Below, piece by piece: positions 53,617 through 64,000 of a stretch of 64,000 nucleotides of DNA (its first letter is position 1; each line of letters begins with the position of its first letter). Below the pieces are notes generated by a model. The model saw only the letters and a list, made by a program, of their open reading frames with translations, was not told where the DNA came from and searched no databases. The DNA comes from Bromus sterilis (Eukaryota; Streptophyta; Magnoliopsida; Poales; Poaceae), in NCBI GenBank assembly GCA_950022295.1, contig OX465597.1:186805016-186869015 (forward strand). Reading direction: 5' to 3'. The translations under genes were made by a program, and so were the position numbers.

Positions 53617-54277
53617 ACGTTGGAAGAACGGATCTGGCACCACTTAAGGCATCGAAGGCGGAACTCTGAAAGGAAAAGATCACTGACGAAACTTACAGGG
53701 AACTACACCTGCGACAGATAGCATCACGACGAGGCACGGGCTGTGCTAGGGGTGCTTTGGCTGGGCAGGGCCATGCGCTGGGGCATGAGCCCATGTTCTG
53801 GGCGCCAAAGGGGCCATCTTGAGTACGGGTGTTCACACCAAACCGTGGAATAGCCGGCGACACGCACGGCTCTCTCCCGGCACCAACACGCAACAACGGC
53901 TGCACCTACACGAGGCCTAACTCTACTGGATGCAGGGACGAAGTGAGGCTCACAACGGGGTGTTGTAGATGAGGAAGAGCTTGCCACGGAGGAAGACTTC
54001 ACCGTCGCCAATGAAGACACCGAGGTGGAGGAAGGAGTGGCCGGAGCTCGGCCTTGGGGCTCCTACGGCGAAGCTACTGCTTGGGGAGGACCAAGACGAC
54101 GGGGAAGAAGGCTTCCTTGAGTTCCTGGACAAAGATGAAGAAGGACGGCAGCGAATTCGGCTAGCGGCCGATGGCCATGACGGAATAGGGGGGTTCTTGG
54201 AGAGGAAGAAATAGGTGGCGACGGAGAGAATTGTGAGGGGAATGGATCCTAGGGTTCGAAGGGGAGCTCTAGGCGTG

Positions 54278-54286
54278 CTTATATGG
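54278..54286 (-). promoter_or_regulatory. TATA-like box in W LTR
   Basis: Sense-strand CCATATAAG, followed by GAACCCTAGGATCC, is laid out like V's LTR promoter (27748). Confidence 0.5.
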
Positions 54287-55017
54287 AGGGGGGGCTGCCG
54301 CTGGCCTCGGGGCTCAACGCTCTGCCGTGGCACCGGCTGTGAGAGCGAAAGGGGAAAAAGGGGCTGCCTCGCTGGAATGGAGGAGGAAGAAGGGGAGCGT
54401 ACCCCTTCGTCGTGGTCTCGGGCTGGAATCGGGCAGGCTCAGGTGGGCTGGGCTGCCTTCCACCCTTCCTCTCCAGAAATAAAAAAACCAGGGGTTTTCT
54501 ATTTACTAAAATCAGTCAACCTCTTGGGATTTTCCAGAGCAAATGAAAAAGAGATAAAACATAAAAAAATATGTTTAGGGATCCCAAGAACATTTGTGAT
54601 TTTACAAAATTGGTTTGAACCAAGTTGATGCAAGTAAAATCTTGGGCATATGAATTAGATTCAAGTGAGATTTGAACTACACTTGATTCATCCAGAAGTT
54701 AAAAACTCAAAGAAAAATCATGGGGGTGATGGGAAGTCCAAATTTTTGTGTATGCAAAGTTTGGAGCTTAGGGGAGCAACCATGAAGCATGGAGAAATCC
54801 AACAACACCCTTCTTTAACTCCAAAGGTGAGTTTGAATTCAAATTCAAAAGAACCTCAAAAAAGAATCCAACACAATATCATCACTTGTTTTCACACCAT
54901 CTTTCAACATAACAAGTTTGATACATATGGGAAAAAGTAAAATTACATGATGAAATGCAAAATTACTTTTGGGCTGTTACAGCTCTCCCCCACCAACGCA
55001 GGATCTCGTCCTGAGAT

Positions 55018-57643
55018 CTAAGCCTGAAACATCTCTGGATACTCGGAACGGAGATGATCTTCACGCTCCCATATTGCCTCCTTCTCCGAATGATGTGCCC
55101 ACTGCACCTTCATGAACTTGATGGTCTTGTTGCGAATCTTGCGCTCGTACGTCTCAAGAACACGGACTGTACGCTCTAAGTAGGAAAGGTCCGCACTCAG
55201 CTGGATCTCGCCCAAGTCAACGGCCTGCTCTGGCTGCTTGAAGCACTGTTTTAGCTGGGACACATGGAACACGTCATGCACCATGGATAGACTCTCTGGA
55301 AGCTCGAGCCGAAAGGAAAGAGGTCCTCTAGTCTCGAGGATGCGGAAAGGTCTGACAAATTTTGGAGCGAGCTTTCCTTTGATGCCGAAGCGGTGAGTTC
55401 CCCTCAACGGAGACACTCTTAGGTACGCCCAATCACCAACCTGAAACGCTACACCACGGTGCCTCTTGTCATAATAGGCCTTCTGCCTTGACTGTGCTGC
55501 CTTGAGGTGCTCTCGTACAAACTTCACTCTGTCCTCTGCCTCCTGGATCACATCTGGACCGAACAACTGCCTTTCTCCTGTTTCGCACCAGTTCAAAGGT
55601 GTCCTGCACTTCCGGCCATACAAGACTTCAAACGGTGTTGCCTGCAGACTTGCCTGATAGCTGTTGTTGTAAGAGAACTCAGCATACGGAAAGAATTCCT
55701 CCCACTTCATGCCAAAATAGATGACACATGCTCGAAGCATGTCCTCGAGGATTTGGTTCACGCGCTCGACTTGCCCACTGGTCTGAGGGTGATATGCGGT
55801 ACTGAAGACAATTTGTGTACCAATGCCTCTTGAAAGGCCTTCCAGAAATTTGATGTGAAGATGCTTCCATGATCCGAACTTGTCTTCTTGGGAATGTCGT
55901 GAAGTGAAACAATTCTCGCGGTGTACAACTCCGCCAACTGTCCAGCCGAGATAGTTTCTTTGACAGGCAGAAAATGGGAAACTTTGGACAATTTATCAAT
56001 GACAACAAAGATTGCATTATTGCCCTTTTGCGACCTCGGAAACCCGGTGACAAAGTCCATCTCAATGTGATCCCACTTCCACTCCGGAATCTCAAGTGGC
56101 TGAAGTAGCCCTGCAGGCTTATGGTGCTGTGCCTTCACTCTTCTGCACACATCACACTGAGACACGTAACGGGCAACATCCCGCTTCATACGAGTCCACC
56201 AAAAGCTTTGCTTGAGATCTTGATGCATCTTTGTACTGCCAGGGTGAATCGATAGCTTGGAATCATGGGCCTCCTTCATGATGACCTCTCTGAGATCTCC
56301 CTCCTTGGGAACAACAACTCTCTCCTCAAAGAACATGGTGCCGCCATTATGCACTGAAAAGAAACCGTACCTTGGATTTGAGGCGGCAATACCCTGTTTG
56401 ATCTTTTGTATCATTGAGCTGCCAGGCTGAGCTTCACGGATCTTCTCATGGATAGTGGGCTCTACCACAAGGTTGGCAAGGTAGTCTGCTGGAACTAGCT
56501 CGATATTGAGCCTGCGAAAGGACTCACACAAATCAGGGTGGATCTTCTGCACTTGGATATTATTGCAATCGCACTTGCGGCTCAGCGCATCAGCTATGAC
56601 ATTCTCCTTCCCAGGCGTGTACTGAATATCAATTGTGTACTCAGTAATGGTTTCAAGCCATCTTCTTTGCCTCAAGTTCAGATTTGGCTGAGTGAACAAG
56701 TACTTCAGACTCTTGTGGTCGGTGAACACGTCCACCTTCCTCCCTAAGAGGAGGTGTCGCCAAGTGATCAAGGCGTGCACAACTGCTGCAAGCTCCAAGT
56801 CGTGCGTGGGATAATTCCTCTCACTTGTCTTCAACTGCCGTGAGGTATAAGCTATAATATTCCTGCCTTGCATCAAAACTCCACCTAGACCTTGCAACGA
56901 GGCATCAAAAAACACCTAAAAAGGCTGTGACTCATCTGGCGGCGTGAGAATTGGAGCTGTGGTCAACTTCTCTTTCAACTCCTCGAAGGCTGACTGGCAA
57001 GCTGGTGACCAAGTGTATCGCTTGCCCTTGCACAACAATTCAGTCATTGGCTTTGCTATTTTTGAGAAATTCTGCACAAATCTCCTTCAATAGCTGGCGA
57101 GGCCGAGAAAACTCCTTAGCAGCTTCACATTCTTCGGCGGAGCCCACTCTTGAATAGTGTGGACTCTCTCTGGATCAACCGCAATACCCTCGGCGGAAAT
57201 AACATGGCCAATAAAATTGACCTTGTCGAGCCAAAACTCACACTTGGAGAACTTGGCATAGTATCGGTTCTCTCTCAGCTTCTGCAGCACCAGGCGAAGA
57301 TGTTCCTCATGTTCAGCCTCTAACTTGGAATACACAAGAATGTCGTCGAGGTAGAGGATAACAAACACATCAAGCCACTCTTGGAACAAATAGTTCATAG
57401 CTCTCATGAATGTTGGAGGGGCGTTTGAGAAGCCGAAAGTCATGACTGTGAACTCATACAGCCCATAATGTGTGTTGAACGCGGTCTTGGTAATGTCCTC
57501 TTCACTAACACGGATTTGGTGATACCCCATCCTCAAGTAAAGCTTGGAAAACACCTTTGCCCCATTCAACTGTTCGAACAGATCATTGATGCGTGGTAAA
57601 GGGTATTTGTTATTGATGGTCTTCTTGTTGATACCGCGATAGT
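55018..57643 (-). pseudogene. W pol: RT, RNase H, integrase and chromodomain
   Basis: From 57643 leftward: RT (YRGINKK, MGYHQIRV, MTFGFSNAPPTFMRAM, ILYLDDILVYSK), RNase H (VFFDASLQGLGGVL, DLELAAVVHAL, FTDHKSLKY), integrase (zinc Cys pair SQCDVCRR, MDFVTGF, SDHGSIF, then the Glu-containing part in the next frame) and a C-terminal chromodomain (TVRVLETYERKIRNKTIKF, WAHHSEKEAIWERED). Stops occur after GLASY near 57085 and before VFFDAS near 56916. A frameshift occurs near 55830. The gene is cut at 57643 by Z2. Its missing 5' part resumes at 63541 after a loss of roughly 160 bp. Confidence 0.9.
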
Positions 57644-60600
57644 TGTCACAACCATCTTTTAGGTATGTGCTAGGTAAGCTTGGGTTTGTGCATCATGCAA
57701 AAATTTCAAACGAAATTGAAATTGGGGAAAGCAGAAAGCCCTAAAGAATTTAATTCAAATGGCCAGATAAAAAGTTGCTCCAAAAATCATTGTGATATTT
57801 TTGAAAAGTCCTACAAATAAGTGAGATCACATATAAATTGGAGTGGGTCCCACTCAAGGCTCACTGATTCTTCAAAAATATTATAAGTGCCTTTGGAAAT
57901 TAAATTATACCCTATTTGAATTTCAAAAATCCCCAAACTTTGTAAGTGGCTAGCTATACGCATTACAAGTCCACATAAAACTTTTGGGCATTTATAAAAA
58001 TGTCTAGCTATTTTTTTAGCCAAGACAAAACAAATGTCAGAAAAGAAAACAGAAAAGAAAAGGGAAAAGGCTCACCTGGCCATTCGGCCCAACTCATTCG
58101 CCCAGCCAGCCCAAGCCCACCTACCTCCTTGTCGTCTTCGCGCAGCTCGGCAAGCACCTCGCTGGAGGGCATGCTGACGCCGGCGGCACCTGCCTGCCTG
58201 CCTGGCGCCCTCCCGCACCTTCTACACGCGCCAGGACACGCGCAAGGACCCGCTGCCTCCATTCCAGCTCTCGCCTCGCTCGCTCGTGCTCTCTGCATGT
58301 TTCCCCCCTTCTTCCCGGAGAACAGCCGCCGCTCACTGTCGCAAGAACTCGCGACCAACATCGGAGAAGAGCCCGGAGATCGTGTCCCCCTCGCGCAACG
58401 CCATCGTCCACGCCAAGCCGTATAAGATGGTGACCTGATTGATCAAGGAGCCGCCGCAATCGCCGTTTCCTTCTGGCCGGAGACGCCGCGAGATTTCTTC
58501 GATTCCGGCCACCACAGAGCAGCTATGACCGCGCCACTACCTCCATTGAACTCACGGTGAGCTCGCGGTTCACCCGAGCCATTCCATCGTCTCCCTCCTC
58601 CTCTCTAGCATGATCCGCCATGGGAGCCGGAGCTTCTCGCCGCCGGGATCCATGGCGACGACCCCCTGTTGCGCAATCGAGCTCGCCTTCTTGTCCGTCA
58701 TCTTCGTCGCGCTCCACCGCTTCGATTGCGCCCTTTGCTGCTTCAAGTGGAGCTCCACAGCGAGGTCCACCTCGAGCTCGTGGTTCTGCCGCTGCTAGGG
58801 CACGTCACCGTCGTTGCTCCGGTGCACCACAGCTCCTCCTTCCACTCCAGAATGATGTGGCGCTCTCCCAGCTCCAGTTTGATGCCACTGGCGCGTCAAA
58901 CGCATTCCCAGAGCACGTTCCCGTGCACACCGACGTGCTTGGGCTCTCCGGAATTCGTCGCCGGCGACCCAGACGACGTGGCACGGTGACTAATCACCCT
59001 GGCCCCACAAGCCAGTGACACTGCATGTGGGCCCTAGGCCTAATTAACCCCCTTTGTTAAGTTTAAATCTTAATTAAAACGATTCAATTAACACATGAGA
59101 CACTGACATGTCGGACCCCCTGTTCAGAGGCCCCTGACGCCAGCATGATTTCATGACGACGCAGTAATCCTTTTCTATTTAAAAAATTCCAGAAAAGGCA
59201 AAAAAGGAATTAAACTTTGGAAATTCATAACTAATTCATTTTAACTCCAAATTAAACATATAATATATGTAAAATTATCAGAAAAATGCAAGGATTCTGA
59301 ATATGCACTTTGTTTTCATGTTTGCCCATTTTAAAATTGGGGGACAGAAGCAAACATGCATATGAACCCTTTTAAATTCAAATATGGAGTTTGAATTTGC
59401 AACTCAAATGCAATTAACTTCATTTAAATGTAATGTTAAACACATCAGCACCATGAACCTCATGCTATAATATCATATCATGTGATTGTGCATTGTCTTT
59501 ATATTGATCACTTTGTTTGCATCGTTTGCTATCGAATATAGGTGGAGCCGGAACCCGAGATCACCCCCTCCGTTGAAGATACCGTGTACGACCCTCGTCG
59601 GCAAGGCAAGCAAACCCCCATTGATCATGTCGTTAAAATCCCACTTCCCTCTCAGTCTCGCTTATGCATTGTTTAGGATGATTACCATGATAACTTTTCT
59701 ACCGCATAGATGAACCCATTCCTTTGCATGACCTATCATTTGTCACAGTAGTAAGCAAATGACCATCCTAGCAGATGTAGGAGTTGATTGATATCATGTG
59801 GCCCCTGCAACTGTTACTGCTTATTGCATGCTTAGAGTGATAGAATGTTGATACTGTTATGTGAGTCGGGATGGTAGCAATCATGTTGATGATGGTGGAA
59901 ATGTGTTGGTGAATCTACCCTAATACAAGGTGAACGATGAGAGGCTGTGTAGGAGTACACAGTGGGTTGTCTCGTTGAACACCGCCCTAAGTCCGAGTTC
60001 TTGTGTGGTGATCCAAGATAAAGAGTACAACCACACATTGGGCTCACTGACCCCTCTCAACCTACTAACTCATCCCTTTCGATGTCCAGATGTCGCAGTA
60101 GTTCGGAGTTCTGGTAGGTTTGTGGCCTGGCTGCTAAGTGAGAGACCGGCTTATGCACCACACACACATCATCTGGGTCCACTCCGGTAAACCGGCCGAG
60201 TTCACGTTAGTGGTAGCCAACCCAGGTAGGCGGCTTTCTTGGACTAGACCGGCTATGAGGTAACAGTTGTGGTGAGCATCCTCGCCGACACCCCTTGAAT
60301 GGTGACGAGACCTGGCGGTAACTGATGGTCATGTGTGTGTAGCGGTACACCCCTGCAGGGTTAACAAAACTATTCGAATAGTCGCATCCGTGGTTATGGA
60401 CTGCTTGGAAAGCTTAGCTTGATTATTAGACAACTTGAACTGGATAATTATAAAACTTGCCAATATAAGCGTGAGTGCTATGGCGTGCTCTCTCGTGGGG
60501 AAGTCGAGAGAGGCACCATAGTGGTGTAATTAGTTGGAGACATGTAGTGGACTCGTGTACGCTTCTTACCTCAAGTCTAGTACTCGTAGTTCAGGACTAG

Positions 60601-61516
60601 CCAAGTAAAAGCTGGCACTTCTACAATTGAAACCCACCTCCCTTTGCCTTGATACATGTGCATGAGTAGTATAGCTCCTACGTAAGTCTTCCTGAGTACG
60701 ACTTTGTACTCACATTTGCTTAATCTATGCTTTAGATGAACCCACTGACCCCGAAGGTGGATTCTTCCTGGAGCTCGACGACTGAATCCAAGCTAGTGTA
60801 GTCCCAGTCAGACGATTGGTCCCTCGTGGAAGGTCTTGTTTATAAATATGGCTTCTCTAAGCCATTTGTTAAACTTGTCTGTACTCAGACCTACTTTGCT
60901 TCCGCATGCTTGATGTAATGTTGGATCACGCTCTCGTGATCTCTATGTGCACTCTGTAAGAGTTATCAATAAAGTTTTAAACTTTGTAGAGAATTGCAAT
61001 GATACTTGCTGTTCATACTAGACATGTGTGTTGCGTGTATGATTATAACATGCATGTCTTAGTATGGGTTTTCGAGACCTTGGTACTGATCTGGCTGGCG
61101 GTCTTTTATACACCAAGTGGACCTTAGATGTGCGCAGCTTGGGGCATCGCGATGCGATTTCTCGTGACTCCGTCACGTGCACACTTTGATGTATGATCGA
61201 GCCCGCCCTAGACCCCGACTAAGTGATCGGGCTGGAGTAAGTCTATGTAAGTGTTATAACACAATCGAGAATATGGTTGAGGCGACTTGTCTATGAATAT
61301 GGGAGTTCACCACCTATATCATTTAGACTTGTGTGCGGATGATGAGGACCCATCTCAGTTGATCATCCGGCCTGGATGGGATGCCCCTCACGTTCGATGC
61401 TTTCCGAGAGAGTTCTGTGCTTGGCCTTGTCTGCTTAGACAAGTGGGTACGGCTCTCGGCTTTCCATATGATTGTGTTGTAACGGGACTTGCATACGCTA
61501 ACCCCTGGTCCCGACA
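57644..61516 (+). repeat. LTR of Z2 (3873 bp)
   Basis: Starts TGTCACAACC and ends GGTCCCGACA. AATAAA word at 60968-60973. It aligns along its length with the Z LTRs but is clearly diverged in the GC-rich part (58070-59000). Confidence 0.9.
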
Positions 61517-62199
61517 GACTTGGTATCAGAGAAGGACTGACTTTAGGATTATCAGCCTTGGTCGAAGTCGAGTCTAGACTTCTATAGTTATATAGTTACT
61601 CTGGGTATATAAGGGAACAACGTAAGGCTTCTTTTTTCTCCTTACCTTCATCGTTCTTAGTTCTGAGTCACCCTCATATTTTCTACGGGAAGATAGGACT
61701 AGGCTCATCTATGTCTTACTATAACATCTCGTTGTTTGCTTCCTTGTAGCCGTAGGAAAGTGGTGTTCGGTTTGCTAGAGTTGTTGTGCTTCATGATTTC
61801 TTACATCGTATGTAAGTGATGTTTCTATGTTGTAAGAAATTGTCTTTTCTTGCAATTACAACCGTTATGTTGTCCAAGTCATTCCAGGTTTCTTCATAAT
61901 CTGATGCATTTGCAAAATCCTTCTCTCCATTTCGGTTGTCCTTTTAGAAGAACTTCTAGGTGGCATGCCCGACAGTTCCACAGAATTTGTTGTAGGTTTT
62001 ATTCTAGAAACCTATATTGATGCATTTGCAGTTCTTCCTCCCACTTTAGATGTTTTCTTGCCAGAATAGCCACACTAACCATCGTGTTGGGGTACTTTGC
62101 TACTCTGACATATCTGTTGTAACCCCTGGTAAGCCATGGTCATCCTCAAGAAAACTATCCAGTAACCCAACCCCTTAAATCCAGTCACCCGACAGATGT
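61517..62199 (+). other. Z2 primer-binding site and leader
   Basis: GACTTGGTATCAGAGA at 61517-61532 is the primer site. The following 670 bp match Z's leader 35635-36303 closely and contain no gene. Confidence 0.75.
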
Positions 62200-63540
62200 G
62201 TAGAGTTCATATTGGATCTTATGCCAGGCACAACCCCAATTTCCAGACGCCCATACAAAATGACCCCACGTGAGTTAGCTGAGCTTAAAATCCAACTTGA
62301 AGCTTTGTTGGAAAAAGGCTTCATCCGCCCTAGCTCATCGCCATGAGGTTGCCCCGTTCTGTTCGTGACGAAGAAAGATGGAACAGAAAGAATGTGCGTA
62401 GACTATCGCCCGTTAAATTTAGCGACGATAAAGAACCAGTACCCACTGCCCAGGATCAATGATCTTTATGATCAACTTGCTGGATCCTCAGTCTTCTCCA
62501 AGATGGATTTGAGATTAGGCTATCATCAAATAAAAATCTGAAACAAGGACATTCCCAAAACGGCTTTCACTACTCGTTATGATCTTTACGAGTACACCGT
62601 CATGTCCTTCGGTTTAACCAATGCCCCCGCCACTTTCACGCGCATGATGAATTCGATCTTCATGGAGTACTTAGATAAATTTGTTGTATTTTATATTGAT
62701 GACATTCTCATCTACTCGAAGAACGAAGAAGAACATGTCGAACATCTTAGGCTGGTATTGATGAAACTTCGAGAGCATCGCCTTTATGCCAAGTTCTCTA
62801 AGTGCGAATTTTGGCTACCAGAAGTGACCTATCTAGGCCATGTGATTTCTGCAAAAGGCATTGCTGTGAATCCCGAGAGAGTTCAGGTCGTCCTTGACTG
62901 GACTCCACCTGAATCGGTTAAGCAAGTTAGGAGTTTTCTTGGCTTATCAAGCTATTGTCGCCACTTCGTTGGAACTTCTCCAAAGTTGCAAAGCCTCTTA
63001 CTGAACTCCTCAAGAAAGATAAGAAATTCGAATGGACTCCCAAGTGCGAGGAAAGCTTTCAAGAGCTAAAAAGAAGATTGACTTATGCACCCGTACTTGT
63101 GCCTCAAGACACCAAAAAGGATTTCGAGATCTATTGTGACGCTTCACGACAAGGTTTAAGGTGCATAATTATGCAAGATCGACATGTGGTAGCATATGCT
63201 TCACGCCAGTTGCGTCCACATGAAGAGAACTATCCTACCCATGATCTTGAACTCTATGTCGTAGTTCATGCCTTGAAAACATGGCGACATTACCTCCTTG
63301 GTAATCGTTCTGAGATCTATTCCGACCACCAAAGCCTCAAATACATATTCACCCAACCAGATCTTAATCTCAGGCAAAGACGCTGGATTGAGTTGATAAA
63401 AGATTATGATAGGAATTTCTTACACCCCAGGCAAAGCCAATGTCATGGCTGATGCACTAAGTCGCAAGTCATATTGTAACAACCTCATGTTACAACAGTG
63501 TCAACCACTTCTTCATGAGGAATTTCTCATGCTCAATCTC
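62200..63540 (+). pseudogene. Z2 pol remnant: RT and RNase H
   Basis: Begins with the post-protease linker (DLMPG), then RT (IVCRRPVL-like CVDYRPLN, MSFGLTNAPATFTRMM, VVFYIDDILIYSK) and RNase H (IYCDASRQGLR, YSDHQSLKY). Stops lie at about 62344 and 62540, a frameshift near 62955, and a small deletion near 63410. The frame ends at the junction with W. Confidence 0.88.
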
Positions 63541-63986
63541 AATAACGGATGCTGAGAAATCGACTGAGTACCAGGCTCTAGCTCAATAACGAACTCAATA
63601 GCTCGAACTGGGGGAATTCCTGGCAACTCCTCTGGAAAGACGTCTGGGAACTCACAGACAACTTTGACTTCTTCGAGCAAAGGTGCGACTCCTACGTTCA
63701 AGGTGTACAACTGTGTTGCTCCTGCCATTGACCCACAAGTGTACAAGACTTCTGCACCAGAATCATGTGTCAACTTCATGGATCTGGTCGGACAATCAAT
63801 ATTGGCCTTGTGCTGCACAAGCCAATCCATGTCCAAGATGACATCCATATCTGAACTTGGCAAGGCGATGAGCGAGGCTGGGAAATGGCAACCCTGAATG
63901 GTGATCCTCACAAACGAAGCACGGAGAGACGAAGTGAACTTGGAACCGAGTGAAACAATAGGGAGAAATTTTGGGAGATCCTCCAA
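63541..63986 (-). pseudogene. W protease region
   Basis: The minus-strand frame enters from beyond the useful start. It contains the post-catalytic protease segment SSDMDVILDMDWL and KANIDCPTRSM, then FPDVFPEELPGIPP and IEFVIELEPGT, which lead to RT in Tekay pol. The usual Gly before MDWL is Asp here. The sense frame breaks at 63541 at the junction with Z2. The catalytic DSG/DTG itself is upstream, outside the window. Confidence 0.82.
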
Positions 63987-64000
63987 GAATAGGACCTGCT

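Larger units (their letters stand above)
52179..54981 (-). repeat. W LTR, right portion
   Basis: Continues from 31992 after the Z insertion. The LTR's sense start TGTAACAGCCC is at 54981. It contains two tRNA-like stretches (53343-53616) and a TATA-like box. No protein-coding gene is recognised in it. Confidence 0.8.
57644..63540 (+). mobile_element. Element Z2: second Z-family copy, 3' part deleted
   Basis: The LTR (57644-61516) starts TGTCACAACC and is followed by primer site, leader and gag-less pol, as in Z. The homology to Z's pol stops at about 63540, within the RNase H to integrase linker, where minus-strand W pol begins. The rest of pol, the 3' LTR and the right TSD are gone. Confidence 0.9.
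31394..64000 (-). mobile_element. Element W: Tekay/Del-like chromovirus, split by three insertions
   Basis: The parts of W are 31394-31992 and 52179-54981 (LTR), 54982-57643 (3' part of pol) and 63541-64000 (protease region). Gag and the other LTR lie beyond the window's right edge. W is the host of Z (31993-52178) and Z2 (57644-63540), and its LTR is cut on the left by V. The pol carries integrase plus chromodomain, as in the Tekay/Del clade. The LTR begins (sense) TGTAACAGCCC, close to V's TGCAACAGCCC. Confidence 0.82.

Noticed and set aside
1..64000. Host protein-coding genes
   Set aside because: Every frame with a recognisable domain belongs to a transposable element. The B3-like gene lies inside the Tat-like element's TSD-bounded limits.

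Overview
The window reads as intergenic repeat DNA from a large grass genome, most likely a member of the Triticeae or another large-genome pooid. No host gene was found. Almost every base can be assigned to a nest of transposable elements: one CACTA (En/Spm) DNA transposon, two CRM-like chromovirus elements plus a solo LTR, one Tat-like Ty3/gypsy element, and several Tekay/Del-like chromoviruses with LTRs of about 3.6 to 4.1 kb. The assignment rests on transposase, gag, RT, integrase and chromodomain motifs, on LTR ends of the form TG...CA, on 5-bp target-site duplications (TSDs), and on primer-binding sites. Clade names come from motif recognition, not from a database search.

Layout. 1-15637 is the right-hand part of a CACTA transposon. 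It carries a broken TNP2 transposase gene (451-3923) and a second, intron-containing gene (6145-14845). The terminus ...CCCTAGTAGTG is at 15637 and the left end lies outside the window. A gag-only CRM-like retrotransposon (7341-12258, TSD GCTTT) sits in an exon of the second gene. 15638-18690 is a reversed fragment of a long Tekay-like LTR containing a CRM-like solo LTR (16971-17886, TSD GGGCC). 18694-31393 is a non-autonomous long-LTR element (called V here) whose 5' LTR is split by a complete CRM-like element on the minus strand (18971-26522, TSD TGTTG). That element has one uninterrupted gag-pol frame.

31394-64000 is a minus-strand Tekay-like element (W). Its LTR is split by a 20-kb plus-strand Tekay-like element (Z, 31993-52178, TSD ACATG). 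Z is in turn split by a minus-strand Tat-like element (36597-45894, TSD TCTGT). W's pol gene is interrupted by a second Z-family copy (Z2, 57644-63540), whose right part has been lost together with roughly 160 bp of W.

How the parts relate. The gag-only element and the full CRM-like element share LTR ends, polypurine tract, and an unusual C-terminal tail encoded inside the 3' LTR. They look like a non-autonomous and autonomous pair. Z and Z2 share the same loss of gag and protease, so that deletion derivative appears to have amplified in trans. The Tat-like element carries an antisense gene with its own TATA box whose product resembles a plant B3 DNA-binding domain. This is the most unusual coding feature in the window. 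A small inverted repeat just before the polypurine tract is shared by Z, V and W, and its stem changes in a compensatory way between Z and V.
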